Origin: Chara braunii | Lineage: Eukaryota > Streptophyta > Charophyceae > Charales > Characeae | Assembly (NCBI GenBank): GCA_003427395.1 | Contig: BFEA01000237.1 | Location: 779,142 to 830,772 of the forward strand | Direction: 5' to 3' | Length of the DNA stretch: 51,631 nt | In this document: positions 1 to 14,408 of the stretch, piece after piece | Numbering within the stretch: the stretch's first letter is position 1 | How the letters are laid out: each line of letters starts with the position of its first letter | The notes under the pieces: generated by a model | What the model was told of the DNA's origin: nothing | The model's database searches: none | Seen by the model: only the letters and a program-made list of their open reading frames with translations | Program-made: the position numbers and the translations under genes

Positions 1-368
1 GCAGAGAGAGAGAAGAGGACAACAAACGAGGGGCTGTGACAAACTGTTTCGTCGGAGTTTCACCGACTCATCAGGAGGCTGTATATATATATCGTTTGTC
101 ACAGCCCCTCGTTTGTTGTCCTCTTCTCTCTCTCTGCCTACGGTTCACCGGGCAGTTCTGTTTGTGACGATATATATATATATATATCGTCACAAACTCA
201 AATATATATATATCGTCACAAACAGATATATTGTATATATCGTCACAAACAGATATATCGCATATATATATATCGGCGAAACTCCGATGAAACAGTTTGT
301 CACAGCCCCTCATTTGTTGTCCTATTCTCCTCTCTGCCTACGGTTGACCGAGCTGCTCTGTTTGACTA
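1..368. repeat. Foldback repeat with TA-rich core (cut by window edge)
   Basis: A cassette of about 70 bp (core cagcccctcgtttgttgtcc ... ctgcctacggtt) occurs inverted at 1-44 and direct at 94-164 and 295-364. Bases 40-69 are the inverted complement of 272-300 with about two mismatches. The middle is TA-rich and holds three copies of tatcgtcacaaac. This looks like a MITE-type foldback element whose left end is outside the window. A further single cassette copy is at 7562-7636. Confidence 0.7.
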
Positions 369-530
369 TATAAATATATAAGTATATAAATACACAAGAT
401 TGCGCTCTTCGAAGGTTAATTTGCACTTCAGGCCAGCAACCAGGTCGCATGTTGGTTTGGACAAAACCCCAGGTGTGCTCGCGTTTTAGTGTACCCTTTA
501 AACACGGATTTCGTTTCCCAAACCCGACAT

Positions 531-532
531 TA

Positions 533-574
<42 letters not shown>

Positions 575-587
575 TAAAAAAAAAAAA
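531..587. repeat. (TAA)n microsatellite followed by A-run
   Basis: TAA repeats run from 531 to about 574 and are followed by an A-run. The surrounding 369-769 lies downstream of exon 2 of the FHA gene (minus strand) and should be its second intron. I see no further exon there. Confidence 0.9.
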
Positions 588-769
588 CTTCCGCCTCAAG
601 AGTCAATAGACTCAATACCCATCATAGATGCATGCATTTCCCAATAACTCCCAACCAACTGCCGTCCACTCAATCACAACCGGTGATCCGTCAAATAAAA
701 CACCACAAAACAAAATCTCAAGATTCCCAACTTTTCGGTCCCTCAAAAAAGAATATTAAAAAATCTCAC

Positions 770-881
770 CTTTTCGGACCCTTGCCCCATTCAGAAAGGT
801 TCCATTCGAGCTTCCCAGATCAGAGATATTCCATTCACCCTTGGTTTCATCCCACGATACAACCGCATGCCTCTCCGATAT
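770..881 (-). CDS. FHA gene exon 2 (second half of FHA core)
   Basis: 112 bp read on the minus strand. The acceptor TTCAG precedes ATATCG at 881, and the donor AAAG|GTGAGA follows 770. It encodes [15 protein letters not shown], then [17 protein letters not shown] and ARVRK, ending in phase 1. The S-x-x-H and N-G motifs complete the FHA phosphopeptide site begun in exon 1. Read-through past the donor meets a stop after three codons, which supports the splice. The final FHA strands (usually a D-G-D..G motif) are not found in 1-769. Confidence 0.82.
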
Positions 882-3800
882 CTGAACCACCACCATACAA
901 CGGACACTACAGGTGAGCAAAGCAGCACCAGCTTTTTCACTTGACAACTGTCACTTGGCTTCATTTGTTCGGAATAAACCCCCCACGCGGAGACCATATT
1001 CAGTATCAAACACGAACATTGATAAACACATAATGTCCACCATGTATGTCATAAGAACATAAGGAGAAAAAGAAAAAGAAAAATACAAGAGATGATGCTT
1101 GTAATGTTTCTTTGCATCAGGTGTCTTTGTTCTGACGCTTGAATGCACACCTATTCCCCACAGAGAGGGCAGGCATAGAAAGAGGGACTCCAAACTTGAG
1201 AAGGAGAAGACCGAGAGGCTTGCTCCTGATAGGCAACTCGAGGGAGAGGGAGAGGGAGAGGGAGAGGGAGTGAACTACATACCTGTTGGTTGGTGAGGGC
1301 GACCATAGCTATGCCACATGTGTGCAACTTGAGACTTGTTCGTTCATGATTTGGTTTCCAGATCACTTCTAGTCATCATATCGTGTTCATCTCTTAGCGT
1401 GCGAGGTCGGAGCTTTGTGTGACAACTTATGGGCTTGCACGGGATTGCGATTCGAATTTGGCGAGATCATTGCAACTGGTATCACCGTATTAGAGCGCAC
1501 TCTCCTCATCTTCAAGCTGGGACGCGAAGGAGGAGTCGGTTTGTGACACAGGCTGCAGGTGGAATCGATTCCAGTGAGTGGGGTGAAGGCGGAGAATGCA
1601 GCAGACCCGTGTCAGTGAGAAAGAAGAAGAACTACCTGAAGCTTTGGAGGATCATCTCCACGCAAGTACTGAAATACCTCTTCAACCCTAGCCTTGGATG
1701 GGCCTGCAGTCTGCGCTGGCTAAAGGCTCTGCCCTTGATGTCAACTAAGCTAGCTAATGGGCCTGAGAAACTGGTAAGTTCGACTTCAAACTGCAGCCAG
1801 TCAAAGTCAAGTATACCACGGTAGCCGATGCGTTGTCAAGAAGAGCTGACTTTTTCAGAAAAAAACAGTCACCTACCTTGACGCCGGAAAGGAACTCCAG
1901 CCAAGAGTAAAAGCTGCTTATGCAGATGATCCGATTCTGAGCACCATAATTGCTGGAGTACGGGAGAAACCCCATGAAGTACCTGAGTATTGATGGGCTG
2001 TTGTTTCCGACTTCAACCGGTGAGGACTATCCGCATTCTCAAATTCGGAGAGTGCCATGACACGGTGTCGGCGCCCTCGGTTCGCGGGCAAAGGATCCGC
2101 ATTTGAGAACGAGAAAAATGCGGTTTTGTGCACAGCTCTGGATAATCCGAGATATAACGGTTATAAAAAGAAAAGGATATAAGGCCCTAGAGAGAGGAGT
2201 GAGAAAAGGATAAACCGCAACATAATGGCCAACCTCGACCTAAAAAACAGCGACCAAGTACATTCTAAGGCGATCAGACTTTGGTCACCAATAAGACCCT
2301 AAGAAATATTTTCAAGAAGTTTGTTGAGGACAACTGTAACTGGGACTTGCACTTATCACATGTAGAGGTTGCCTACGACCATGTTATCTTGCTTGCCACT
2401 AGGATGCCACCTTATTATTGTAATTTTGACTTTCACCCTTGTGTACCCACGGCCATCCTGGATCAACACGTACACCCTGTGTCCTGCATTGATGACTGGT
2501 TCGCCAAGATGGCTGAGATCTTAGACCGTGCCCGTACTAACATTGTTTCCCAAGCGGATACTAACATTGTTTCCCAAGCTCGCATATCCGCTTGCGACAA
2601 TCGCTCTCGCATGGATCAAGATTGGCAATAGGGTCCTCACAACGCACGTCACTTCTATGCCAAACACGCTTTTCAAATTTCCACGTCACTATGTCAAACC
2701 GTGCACTATTCTTACTACAGTTGGGTCCGATCAGAGTTGCCCGCTATTTGTACCACGCAAACCTTCATAACGTTTTCCATGTGCCATTGGTGTGACCTTT
2801 CTATCACTCCCTTAATAGGTTTCGCGAACGATCTTACCCTTGCCCTTGTTCTATCATGGTGGATGACCTGAAGGAGTTTGTCATCTCTAATGTCTCTGAC
2901 GTTGTCTACCCGCGTATCATGGATGATAACCCTTCCACATCAAGTCTCTTGTGCGTCAGAAGGGCTATTCTGACAAGGAGCCTACTTTGGAACCACCAGA
3001 GCACTTGACGCATACAATGGATTCCATCCATGCTTATGACCGAGCTCATGCCCCTGTTGGTCCCTCCTATGCATCTACTTTCAGACCCCATACTAACCCT
3101 TCTTCCTTTACAACCCTTGACCCTGCATCCTTTACTTCAACCCCATTGACGGATGTTCCTGCTCCTCAGGCTCTTACCAAGGTGGTAGTTCCTCCTCCTT
3201 CGATCTATATAAGTGTTGCATGACAAGGTGCCAGTTTCTTCTGGCTTGGTTTGTCTATCTATGAGTCTCACAATCTTTGTTTGTGTAAATGTATGCATGG
3301 GTACTAATCACTGAAGGATTGTGAAGCTTGTATTCTCACTTTCTCCCTCTACGAATGAAGTACATGTGAGTGTTTCCCGTAACACTCTTCCACTTGCAAG
3401 AAGAGCGCGCAAAGCGCTGACCTTTTCGAAAGTGCAAGACCATTCGGGCTTGTCTGATCTATCGATGGGATGGATGTTAACTTCTTTCTTTTTGATTGCC
3501 TACCTCGTGCATGGAATGGAAGGCGTATTTTTCTAAATGAATGAATGATCGCACACTCGGATGGTTGGTTTCCTCACGGATGTGATCTGCCTAAGTTATG
3601 TGAATGTTTAGGACCTTGGGTTAGATTTGTTAGGACCTTGGGTTAGATCTGCTCGTAGAAGGTAGTCAAAGGAACTTCTCTTTGTACATCATCTCCAGTT
3701 TTGCATGCATGCACAAGTATGTAGCGAGCTTAGTACTCATTACACTCTTCCGCTTGCATGTGTATGCAAATAGTGCTCGTCGCTAGGTCTTCTTTGGGTT

Positions 3801-6800
3801 GAGTAATGTTATCGCTTTCAGATTCAAAAGCGAGTGAGTACAGCACCCCCGTTGCACTTTTCCGCTTGCACAAAAGAGCAGTACACGTCAAGTGATGTGC
3901 GCATTTGTCGTGGTTATTCTACTAGGGAATAGATCGACATATTTTGTGAATGGTCAATGTATGTGATGGATGTTGTCCACGCCCCGTGATAAGTCCTACA
4001 ATGTTTGCTAGCGCACCTCGATTGTCTGCTTCGTCATCGTGTGGACATCCCAGCCCATGTCCGGAGTAACGAGGACAGGCCACGTGCATGCAAGTGGAAT
4101 GTGCATGACGTCGTAGCACAAACCAGAAAGCCGTGTCAGTTTCCCTCTGAGACGCAGTGTTCGGGTTTCATTAACTTTGGGTTTGTGATTGTTGACACCA
4201 TTTTCCCTCCCTATTCCGTCTTATTGCCTTTTAAACCACCAGTACTTGGCCCAGCTATCAGCCGCAGAAAAAAATGGAGTAGAAACATTTCTAGTTGGAT
4301 GAATTTAGGCGCTCCTGTAGTGGCCCGTACGTTTCCTAAAATTGTGGCGCGTTAACGGGCACGAGTTTAGGAAGTACTAGTGGTTTAATGAGTTGATCGT
4401 CATTTCGAGGCCGGCTATTGCTCCTCACTACCGTGTTCCCCTGAACATAACGCACCCTAAAAATGAATGTATACAAGCTAAATTTCCAGTTCGGTACAGC
4501 CGTAATCAGGGTGCGCTGTGTTCGGGGGAAGACGTAGCCCCGAACTTTTTGTTATGACTATCAACGTGCAAAATGGCCAAAGGTTGAGCGGCTCCGACTA
4601 CGCGCTACACGAAGACTCAGAAGTTGTGGAAAAAGTCGCGTATCTACGACCTTTTGATTTTGACTCTCAACTCTGCGAGACACGTCGTCGAGCACTCGTC
4701 CATAGCCGAGATCCTTCGTAAACCCTCACACCGTTCCGTCTGAAACTGACACCCAAGAGATGCCAATTCCGATCTAGGACTCCACACCCACTTTTTCCTA
4801 CAATCCTTGGCACACCCCCATACATGCTTTCCGGGCCCTTTCCGCATTTCAGTCCGCTCGTAAAGGAAAGCAAAGTAGGGTGTGAGGTTGAGCGTCACAG
4901 TCCACTCTCAACGTTGTCGTACACGCCATCGTTATGATGGCTAACCTTCTTCTCCTCTTTGACTACCTCATTTTCGATATCACATTGCAGAAACTTCCAG
5001 ATGCCATCAATTAGTCCGAGCAGCAGTTGCCTCGACTTCCACATTAGCTTTCCACTCCTCCGAGTTTCCTAACGACTTCGATTGGACTAATCAAAGAGCT
5101 TCAAGAGTTCAACTTCCAAATGCTTCATTGGTTATTTTTATTTCACTTTTCCAACTACTTCATTGGATACAATTACTTTATTGTTGCTCATTGTTCCGTG
5201 AGTTACCCCATGTACACCCCGCATTGTTATGTATTCTCTCATTGTGAGCTCTCCCAGTTTGGCGTATAGGCATATGGGTCAAGCATCACCATGGCACCAC
5301 ATCTCTCAATTTTATCTCACCGCTGCAAATCGTCTTTATGAGTGCTATTCCCGCTTGCACCTGATTGGCCTTAGTCTACGCCAGCATAACACCTCAATTT
5401 CACCCCACCCCTGCTAGTCCTTCGAAGTGTTTTGTTTCCCACTCGCATCACATTGGCCATTAATCTATATCGGCATTGCATCCCTTCCAGGCTCGTCATT
5501 GTGTTGTTGCGATTCACATTTGCGTTAAATTTCCTTATCTACGGTTGGCACCCACCTTGATGATCCATCAGCCCCGGTACTGTTTCGTCCCCTCCTCACC
5601 CTACCCCTACCCTGACGAGTACCCCGTTGTTGTGTAGATTCCCCTTTGAAGTTTTGTTCTGAGCATTGCATCTGCCATCCCCAAGCCCATCCCTACGTGT
5701 TGTTCAGAGACCGAGTTACTCATTTCATTATTTGAGGTATTGCACAAATAGATGTATAGGGCACGTGAGTTGGAGCAGACTTAGTAGCTGCAGTGATGTT
5801 AGATGTGGCAAACTCGTTTAGGATTTTTTGGGCCACTAGGGTCTGTTCATGACACTATTCTTTTGGCCATGTTGGCCTCATGAAGACTTTTTTTTTTCCT
5901 TCATCAACACAGACCGAGCACTGGATATTATTATGATGGTTGCTCTAGCTTGCATCTTATGTTTTTTGCATGGAGTAGGATATTGGGCTTGGTTTGATTT
6001 GGTCCTTCTCCAAGGATCTTGCATCTTGCGAATAGTGTGTGTTGGTGTATCTGGCAATGCATCACAGGTTCGAGGATCACGTAGCAGTACCCCCTCTGCG
6101 ACCGGACCTCTATCTGTCTGGTCCAGTTCCGGCCGAGTCCCAGTCCAACGGTCTTGCTCCCAAACCGGTAGTCCCAGCGTCCAAGTCGTCCAAGTCATCC
6201 GCTGGTTCACCTACGTATATCTCATTGTATGTTTCTTCATTGTCCCCCTTCGGCATCCAACCAGCTCGCCCAGTCTTTTTCTAGTCCAGCTGTTCGTGCA
6301 TGTAAGTCCTGGTCGTTATGTTGTCGATCGTCCATGTCTGCCAGATATCTCCTTCCTCCACCCTCCTGCTTCTGTCGCACATGCGAGTGCCGGCACGCGT
6401 GCTTCACCGTGGGATCTGACCCTAAGATATCTGTCATTGACCTTCACTATCTTTATGGGTTGTATTGCTTAATCTGTGCAAGAGGGACCTCGCACCAATT
6501 CACACTTCTCTCGCTTTATAAAAGAAAAATAATTATACCGGCATGGGATCCAACCCTAAGACATCAGTCATTGACCTTATCTCTATGGGTTGTATTGCTT
6601 AATCTGTGCAAAAAGGACCTCGCACCATGGAGGTACCAAATGGGTTAACATTCTACTCTATTCACACAACTTTATAAAAGAAAAACATCTACCCAAGAAT
6701 TCCACTGCTACTTGCTTATCACTCGTCGCAGATGCTATGTTACGGACTCATCGTCGAAGTGTATTTTACATGTGGCTAAGGATGGATTCAAACGACACAT

Positions 6801-8570
6801 GCACCTGCAAACCTTTCCACTACAATTTCACTATACACCTCCTGTAGCCACACGGAGAGCGCATCTCAACCCTTCACATTACTTCTGCAAAAGCGTCCGA
6901 GATGAGAACCAACCTGATCATCAATTGCGTGCAAAACCTGGTCTACAAGCTAATAAGGTCGCACTTACCAGGATAAGGCTTGGAGTCCACTTAGCAGGGC
7001 ACAGGTTCCACTTACCAGGGACCACGGCTAAGGTCCCATTACCAGGGTTATGGTTCCACCTACCACCCTAAGGTCCCACTCACCTGCACTCTTTCCTTTC
7101 TGGCTGTCAAACTTCATAATCTACGGTCGTGATCAAAGAATCCAGGCAACTGGGAGATCAGTCCAGAAGTAGAAAACAATAGCTATGATCCATAAACTTG
7201 ACAACATGTACTTTGTTTAGTCTGACAATTGACAGCTTATATCATAATCAACTTTGTCAATCAAGTTGCGTAAGCGAGTACCATAGCTGCCAACAATTTG
7301 ACTCACCCCACCTCCCTTCAATATCACACATGCGCAAATTGACCGCGTGACCACACCACGCTTGATCAACTTTCACCATCCAAAAGGCACTGAGTACCTC
7401 AGGCAATAACCCATTGTTGTTGACAACAACACCCACCTGTGTCGCATTCACAGGCTCACATAACGATGCATCAGATCACAGAAACATAAGATGAGTTCCC
7501 TCTTGTTCGTTTGGCCTACGAGCAAATACACAATATACAATATATAAAAATACGAACTAATATTGTCACAGCCCCTCGTTTGTTGTCCTCTTCTTCCTCT
7601 CTGCCTACGGTTTACCGGGCAGCTCTGTTTGACGATACTAACGATATATAATATAATACTAAACATACAGAAACAGGAGTATACAGAATATAAAAAGATA
7701 GATACATAATAATCGATATAATACAAATATACATAATATAAATAGTCAACATATATCTATAGAATGGCCTCATGTAATAGAATAATAAATAGTATTTTAT
7801 TGTTATATTTTATGACTATTTCTATGCTCTATATTAATAGATTATATTTTTATTCTCTAATAATATTAGTACATAGTATATACAGAATTTATCGTATTCT
7901 TGATTGAGAATTTGATATTTTGAAAAATGTCAAAAACGATTCTCACGAATCGCTGCAGTCAATTTGGACAAGATCCAATGAATTGAAGAACTAGCATCAT
8001 CATTTGCAGGTATAGGTATGTCTATAATTTCGGGATCAGAGTTCATATCTACTAAACCAGCCATCATCATCATCATTATCATCATCTGCATCCATATTCA
8101 TCGTCATCGCAACAATCATCGCCAATATCACGATAATCATCACCAGCACCACCGTTATGACCATCATCACCATAGCCAAATCAATAATCATTACCAAGAT
8201 TAAAGTCAATAATCATCACCGGGATGAAAACACTTCCTCGGTACGTGTGAGTCGAGATCACATTTAGGCAAATGTAACTTGCTAGGTCAAATTTGTCAGA
8301 TTGTGAATTTGAAAACACGGGTTCAACTCCCACCATCATGAACATAATCATCAGCGTTATGACCATCACCCTAACCATCATTTTAACTTAGACACAGAGC
8401 AATGATTTGGTTCATTCTTCATATTCCTCCACTGTTTTTGCACCTTGGTAATAACAGAACATCCAATGTTGCCGAACTCCGACGATTGGAACAGGGAAAT
8501 AAAAAAAGAGAGAGACAATGTCGTCAAGTCTCTCTCTGTCAACATGATTTGACGATGATCATGATGCCCC

Positions 8571-8611
<41 letters not shown>

Positions 8612-10947
8612 GTGGTCGTCAACAACAGCATCATCACTGACATCTTACTCAGTTCGCCAAAAGGACTACGTAAGTATTTTGTCAGCTTCCCAGAAAGTAC
8701 AGAACGGAGATAGAGACGTTCACTGCTTGGTCATTAAATCATCATGTCTAAAATTGTCATGACCATCGCCCTCATCATCAGCACTATCATATAATGAATC
8801 GGGGCCCTACCATCTTTCTTTCTTTCTTTTTCTTTTTTCTTTTTTTTCTTTTTTTTCTTTTTTTTTCTTTTTTTTCTTTTTTTTTTTAAGCCCAGGTTGT
8901 TGTAGAGGCTGGATTACAGACATATGAGAGTCACCTTCGGCACTCGCCCATGTGGTAGAGGCCCCCTAATCCCATAGGACTCCCTCCCAACCTACCTCTT
9001 TCGTAATTTATCCCGGCGCGATCCTACTCCCACTATCCTACCTCAGTGTCTACCACTCAGGATCGTCACCCTCCAGCCTTGGGTGGTGACCTGACCGAAC
9101 TGTGGTTGTAGGTACCAGGGCTAAGCTGAGTCCCACACACCCCACTCAGCCCTGATCGATGCATATTTGTGTGAGCCTTGTTGCCCAGGTACTTCAGGTG
9201 CTAGGTACAGATGTTTTCACTACAAGTCCCATAGGTGGACCTATTTTGCGTTCCTCTCATTTTTTTGTACACAGCTGTTGTTACTGTTGTTAGGTTGTTC
9301 GCTGTGCACACTGTTGTCATCAGTATTTGTTCTTTTGGTGGAACGGACCACTTCGTGTTTGCAACTCTTTTTGATCCAACTCAATCGAATGAGATTGAAC
9401 TGGCGCCGCTACCACTTCGTGGCCTTGGACATGTAAGAGTCGTACAAAACCCAATTGTCTCGGTATTTCTTACCGTGAAAACCAAGCCAAGTTTGATTCT
9501 CAGGGAAGTACTTATGCTTGATTCTTTGTCGACCCCAGGTAGGGTGTCCACGAAAGACCCATGCACGAAGTTGTTGAAATATCCGGAAATCCATACAGTG
9601 AAAGATTGCAGAGCATTCCGAAAACTTAAAGTAGTTTCCCCAACCTGAAATCAACGGAACCAAAGCACTGTAGATAGTGACCCGAACATAGGAGGCAGGC
9701 AACCCAACCAATCCTGTGGAGAGCCCACCCGACACAGGAACCCCACCAGTACCGGCCATAGACTGTACTAAGTCTCATTTTCATCAACTGTTTCCTTGTA
9801 CCATGGGCGGTCTGTAGGGTCCTAGTTCAGACAGACATCGCCCATGGATTGTACTAGGTCTCTTTTCATCAACTGTTTCCTATTCCATGGGCGAGCTGTC
9901 CTAAGGGGAGCCCTCATCCTAACCCCTCCCGTGCATAGTGGCTGACCCCCCCAGATCTCCAACTAGCAACGGGTCCCCCTACTCTAATCTTTTACGCCAA
10001 GAAACCTACCATACCGACCACAGTCTGTACCAAGTCTCTTTTCATCAACCGTTTCCTGAATCTATGGGCAGTGTGTAGGTCTCTTGGTTCTGCCTCCCAC
10101 TAGAATCTGATAAGCAAATTTGAACACCCGACCTCATCCATGCAATCTTCTATCGAGCCTACTGAGCTACTGTGGAAACTGAACGATTTGTACGCAATAT
10201 CGGACTGGAAAGCAAATGAACAATCATCCTCAAGTATGCAAGCCCGCAAAGAACCACTAGAACCAAGAGCATCAGGCAAACATCCCACAGCCCAAACCCA
10301 ACATACAACAACCATGGACTTACCCCTGGTTGGTGCGCAAGCAGTGTCTGTAATAGCTTACCTGTGTCAGCCCAGGGGAGTGTGTCCAGCCGTGCATCAT
10401 TCTAACGCCCTGCCAGTGTCCATGCACAAGGCTGTGGAGTTTTGAACCCGCAACCTTATACCACAATGCACATTTCCAACCGGTGCTCTAACCACTGAGA
10501 TACATCAGCCCAGAGGAGTGCGTCCAGCCGTGCGTCATTCTAATGCCCTGCCGTGCGTCATTCTAATGCCCTGCCGGTGTCCATGCCCAAGGCTGTGGAG
10601 TTTTGAACCGGCAACCTTATACCACAATACTATAGTCAGCAGAGCAGGGTTACCCAACCAGCCGTTCAGGAAGTATCAACACCCGCCCCTCCAAACGCCC
10701 AGCCCTTGGGCTGGACGCTGGGGAGCCAAACTGCAGTAAGTTCGGCTCCGCCATATGTTATTTAGGGCTCTATTTTTTACCTTCGTTCCTACTGCGCAAA
10801 CACAAAATTTCAGTGACATTTGCTTAACACAAAAAAAGCTAAAAATCACCGAAGTTAGGGGGGTAAGAACATCATTAGCCCCCTGGGTTTTTTTGTTTTT
10901 TTTTTGTTTCTTCACTTGCGTTTTTTTTCCTCAATCAACCAATCAAA

Positions 10948-10996
<49 letters not shown>

Positions 10997-11063
10997 CATG
11001 CTGCCTCCCCCCCCCAAACACACACACACACGCATGCGTGAGCAGCAGCATGCAGGTGCGCGT

Positions 11064-11112
<49 letters not shown>

Positions 11113-13151
11113 CACGCTTTTTTTGTGGCGTTGTGTTTAGGAAACACAACAACACGAACGCACCCACAAGCGCGGCGCAACACGCTAGCACAGATGCACC
11201 TGTGCGACACGCACCCACAACACGCTAGCACAGATGCACCTGTGCGACACTTGCACACACACCCACACACGTGCACCCGTTCACAGACACGCACACGGAC
11301 ACAAGCACGCACACACACACGGGGCTGAACGACGAATCTTTTTTTTTCTCTTTTCAGAATCTATCAACTGAGGGTTGAACGACGAATCTTTTTTTTTTTT
11401 TCCAAAATGGATCAACTGATCAATCAATCGATCGAGACTAATCCACGTATCAATCAACCAATCGAGCCATCCATATATAATCAATCAATCAATCAATCAA
11501 CTGTCAACCACAAACATGCATCCAAACACACACACGTGCACCCATGCACGGACACATGCGCACGCACGCACGCACCCCCCAACCCCCCCCCAACACACAC
11601 ACGCTTCGGGTGGATGGGCAGAGGGAGCTCAGCTGCGTTCTGCAGCAAGTATGCCCCACCCCACAGAGTTCTCTTTTTTGTTCAATGCGGAGGGGAAGAG
11701 CTCCCCTTCGGCGGCACACCCCCAAAGAAAAACTGGAAAATCTTGGGGGGAGGGGGGGCGGCGGGAACGGCCGGATTTTTCCGTTCGGCGTTGGCAGCAC
11801 CGCACTTTCGGGTGCTCGGGCAAACTGGTCGGCAGTCTCCGAACGCTGGTAAGACTGAGCATTCCCATCTCTTCAGCTTGTTACTTCAAATCTCAGTGTT
11901 TGCCATAAAATTGGATCTTCACCATCCTCTTCTTTTTTTTTCTTCTTCTCAGAGACCTTCACCACCGTCTTCTTCTTCGCGGGAAGCCCCCCGAAGATTC
12001 CCAGGAGCGCAACCTGGTCCAAACGTTTACGGGACTGTGCGCATTCCTGACACTTGTACATGCGGAGCCGCAATGTTTTGCTGTTGAAGTGCGCACGGAA
12101 GGCAGATTTTTTACATTCACCACCCTCTTCCTCCTCCTCTTCTTTTTCTTCTTCTTCTTGACTTCGGTGGGCCGCAAGGCAGGGTCATGAGGTTAGCCCC
12201 CTGAGGATGATCGGAGCGCAGCCGATCGAAACGCATCTGGGAATGTGCGCGTGAGCTGAGATGAGTATGCGCGGATATGTATGACTATCTTCACCACCCT
12301 CATCTTATTTTCTTCTTCTTCGTCGTCGTGATGGCCATCACCTTGATCATGTGGTGCTCCATATGCCAGGCATCCAAAGGGATGCACACAAACCTGCCAA
12401 CCAATGCTGCCAATCACCATCGAACGTCATCAATGCAACACCTTTCCTTGGGCATCTTCAATCATCCTTCCTTCGGTCATCTTTGCGCCGAAATCTGACC
12501 TACAGTAAGAAACGCCCTCACATTCTTCACAATCCATCGGTCAATCATCCACTCGACTAATCGAAATCCACCTCAGCACGGCATATACCAGTGCATGATC
12601 CAATCGTTACCGAAGTACTAAGATCTGTACCAAACAAGCGGGAAATTTTAAGGAATACATTTCCAAAAAGGATGAACAAGAAAAGCAATTGTTGGCCACT
12701 TGACCAGCATCGCCGTCCGATCAATATCCACATGAAAGTTGCCCAACCGTCTGTCGCTATCAATATCGCGATCCGAACGAACGATAAATCGACAGCCTCT
12801 CTGACACATTCTATCAGAAAAGACCACCAGGAAACCACACAAAGCGGCCAATACGTAAATCCATTGGCCCTACACAACACCTAAAGGTAGATCTGTTGTA
12901 TATCAGAAGACCAATCAAACGAGCAATCAAACAAGCAAGCAAGCAAACACACTGCGTACGGATCTCCCCCAATCGCCCAGCTTCCAATTTCCGAGGGATA
13001 GCAGCCTCGAAGGTCCTCCTTCACTCCCTCCCCACATCAAAAGTAGAACACGGACAAGAAAATGAACAAGAAAAAGAATAGTGAAAATAGCGGCCATTGA
13101 GTGCGTCTCGCAGATGCTCCAACAGGTAAACGTTACATCTCCGCAACAGGG

Positions 13152-13213
<62 letters not shown>

Positions 13214-14315
13214 CGCGTCTATTCTGCACGTTACGACTGACAAGTCGATTCCGCGCAATCCATTCATCTCATTATTTGTGTTCCGTTGGTTCAAGCATCC
13301 ATCCATCCCATTGTTTGTCCTGCAAGGGGTTCTGGTCGGTTCAAGCAATCCATCCATCCCATTGTACGTCCTTGGTTGGATGACCCTTCTCCACTTGCCC
13401 TGCGTCATTTCCATGTGTTCCGTTCGGTTCAAGCAATCCATCTATCCCATTGTTATCTATGCATCCTATTGTCTTGTCTGTGTTTGGGAAACCTTGACAA
13501 AGACTGATTGATTTGCAGAGAGAACTTCAGACAAAACCACGCAAGTTCCGCCCGGCGGAGGCTACGATGGGCGGTAAGAAGCGCAATCGGAGAGTGCCGT
13601 CGCAATGATGAACCCCCTTCTTTCTTTGAAGACAGCCAGTCCATTTTCTATGTACATACTCGAGGCGTGCTGCCTCCACGGCGAGCTAGACAGTCCAATA
13701 CAGCAACAAGCGAACGAGAGATGCACATACATAGATGCATGACAGGGAAACGAACGGATGTAAAATAATACCGAAAATAGATATACAGAGACAGGAAAGA
13801 AATAGAGAGAATAAGCAAATAGACAAAGAGAAGCAAGAAGACGGACAGTGATAAATACCATAAATAGATATACAACCATAGACAGACACGAAAGCAAGGG
13901 AGAGTATGGTAGATTCATCGATGCATGAGTAGAAAGACATAGAGATGCAGGAAGTTGCGGGTAATGGATAGGTATGCATCCACACATACATACATACATA
14001 CATACATACATACATACATACATACATACATACATACATACATACATGCTTGCATGCATGCATGCAAAGAGAGAGAGGCGATCGATGATATAACAGACAG
14101 AGGTAGATCGTTGAATAAATTCATGGACAGGCGCGCATAGATGGATAGACGGATAGATAGATATATCAATACCGACAGATGGATGGACAGACGGAGTATA
14201 CATAGGCAAGTCGGTATATACATAGGTAAGATAATAGAGAGGTAGGCAGGTACAGTAGATCGATCGGACGATCGATCCATGATAAATAAACAGAGATGAC
14301 CAGACAGACGGACAA

Positions 14316-14408
<93 letters not shown>

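Noticed and set aside
2281-2631. Stand-alone 116-codon gene
   Set aside because: It is the integrase C-terminal part of the decayed gypsy element, with flanking pol landmarks in other frames.
5849-6472. 207-codon plus-strand open frame with hydrophobic stretches
   Set aside because: No family motif, no splice or start context. A second overlapping frame (6039-6284) looks just as plausible, and the end falls in a tandem duplication.
8281-8340. tRNA-like sequence on the plus strand
   Set aside because: Only a B-box-like cgggttcaactccc is present. No A box or foldable arms.
11407-12087. 226-codon plus-strand open frame
   Set aside because: Covers AATC, CA and pyrimidine repeats. Composition follows the repeats, and two other frames are equally open.
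12201-12265. Working hammerhead ribozyme
   Set aside because: Core strands are suggestive, but there is an unpaired extra base between CTGAGGA and stem II. The base at the expected cleavage position is G, and stem I is weak. Reported only as a structured motif.
12591-12884. 97-codon plus-strand open frame
   Set aside because: Ordinary composition but nothing recognisable. Length is within chance for non-coding sequence here.
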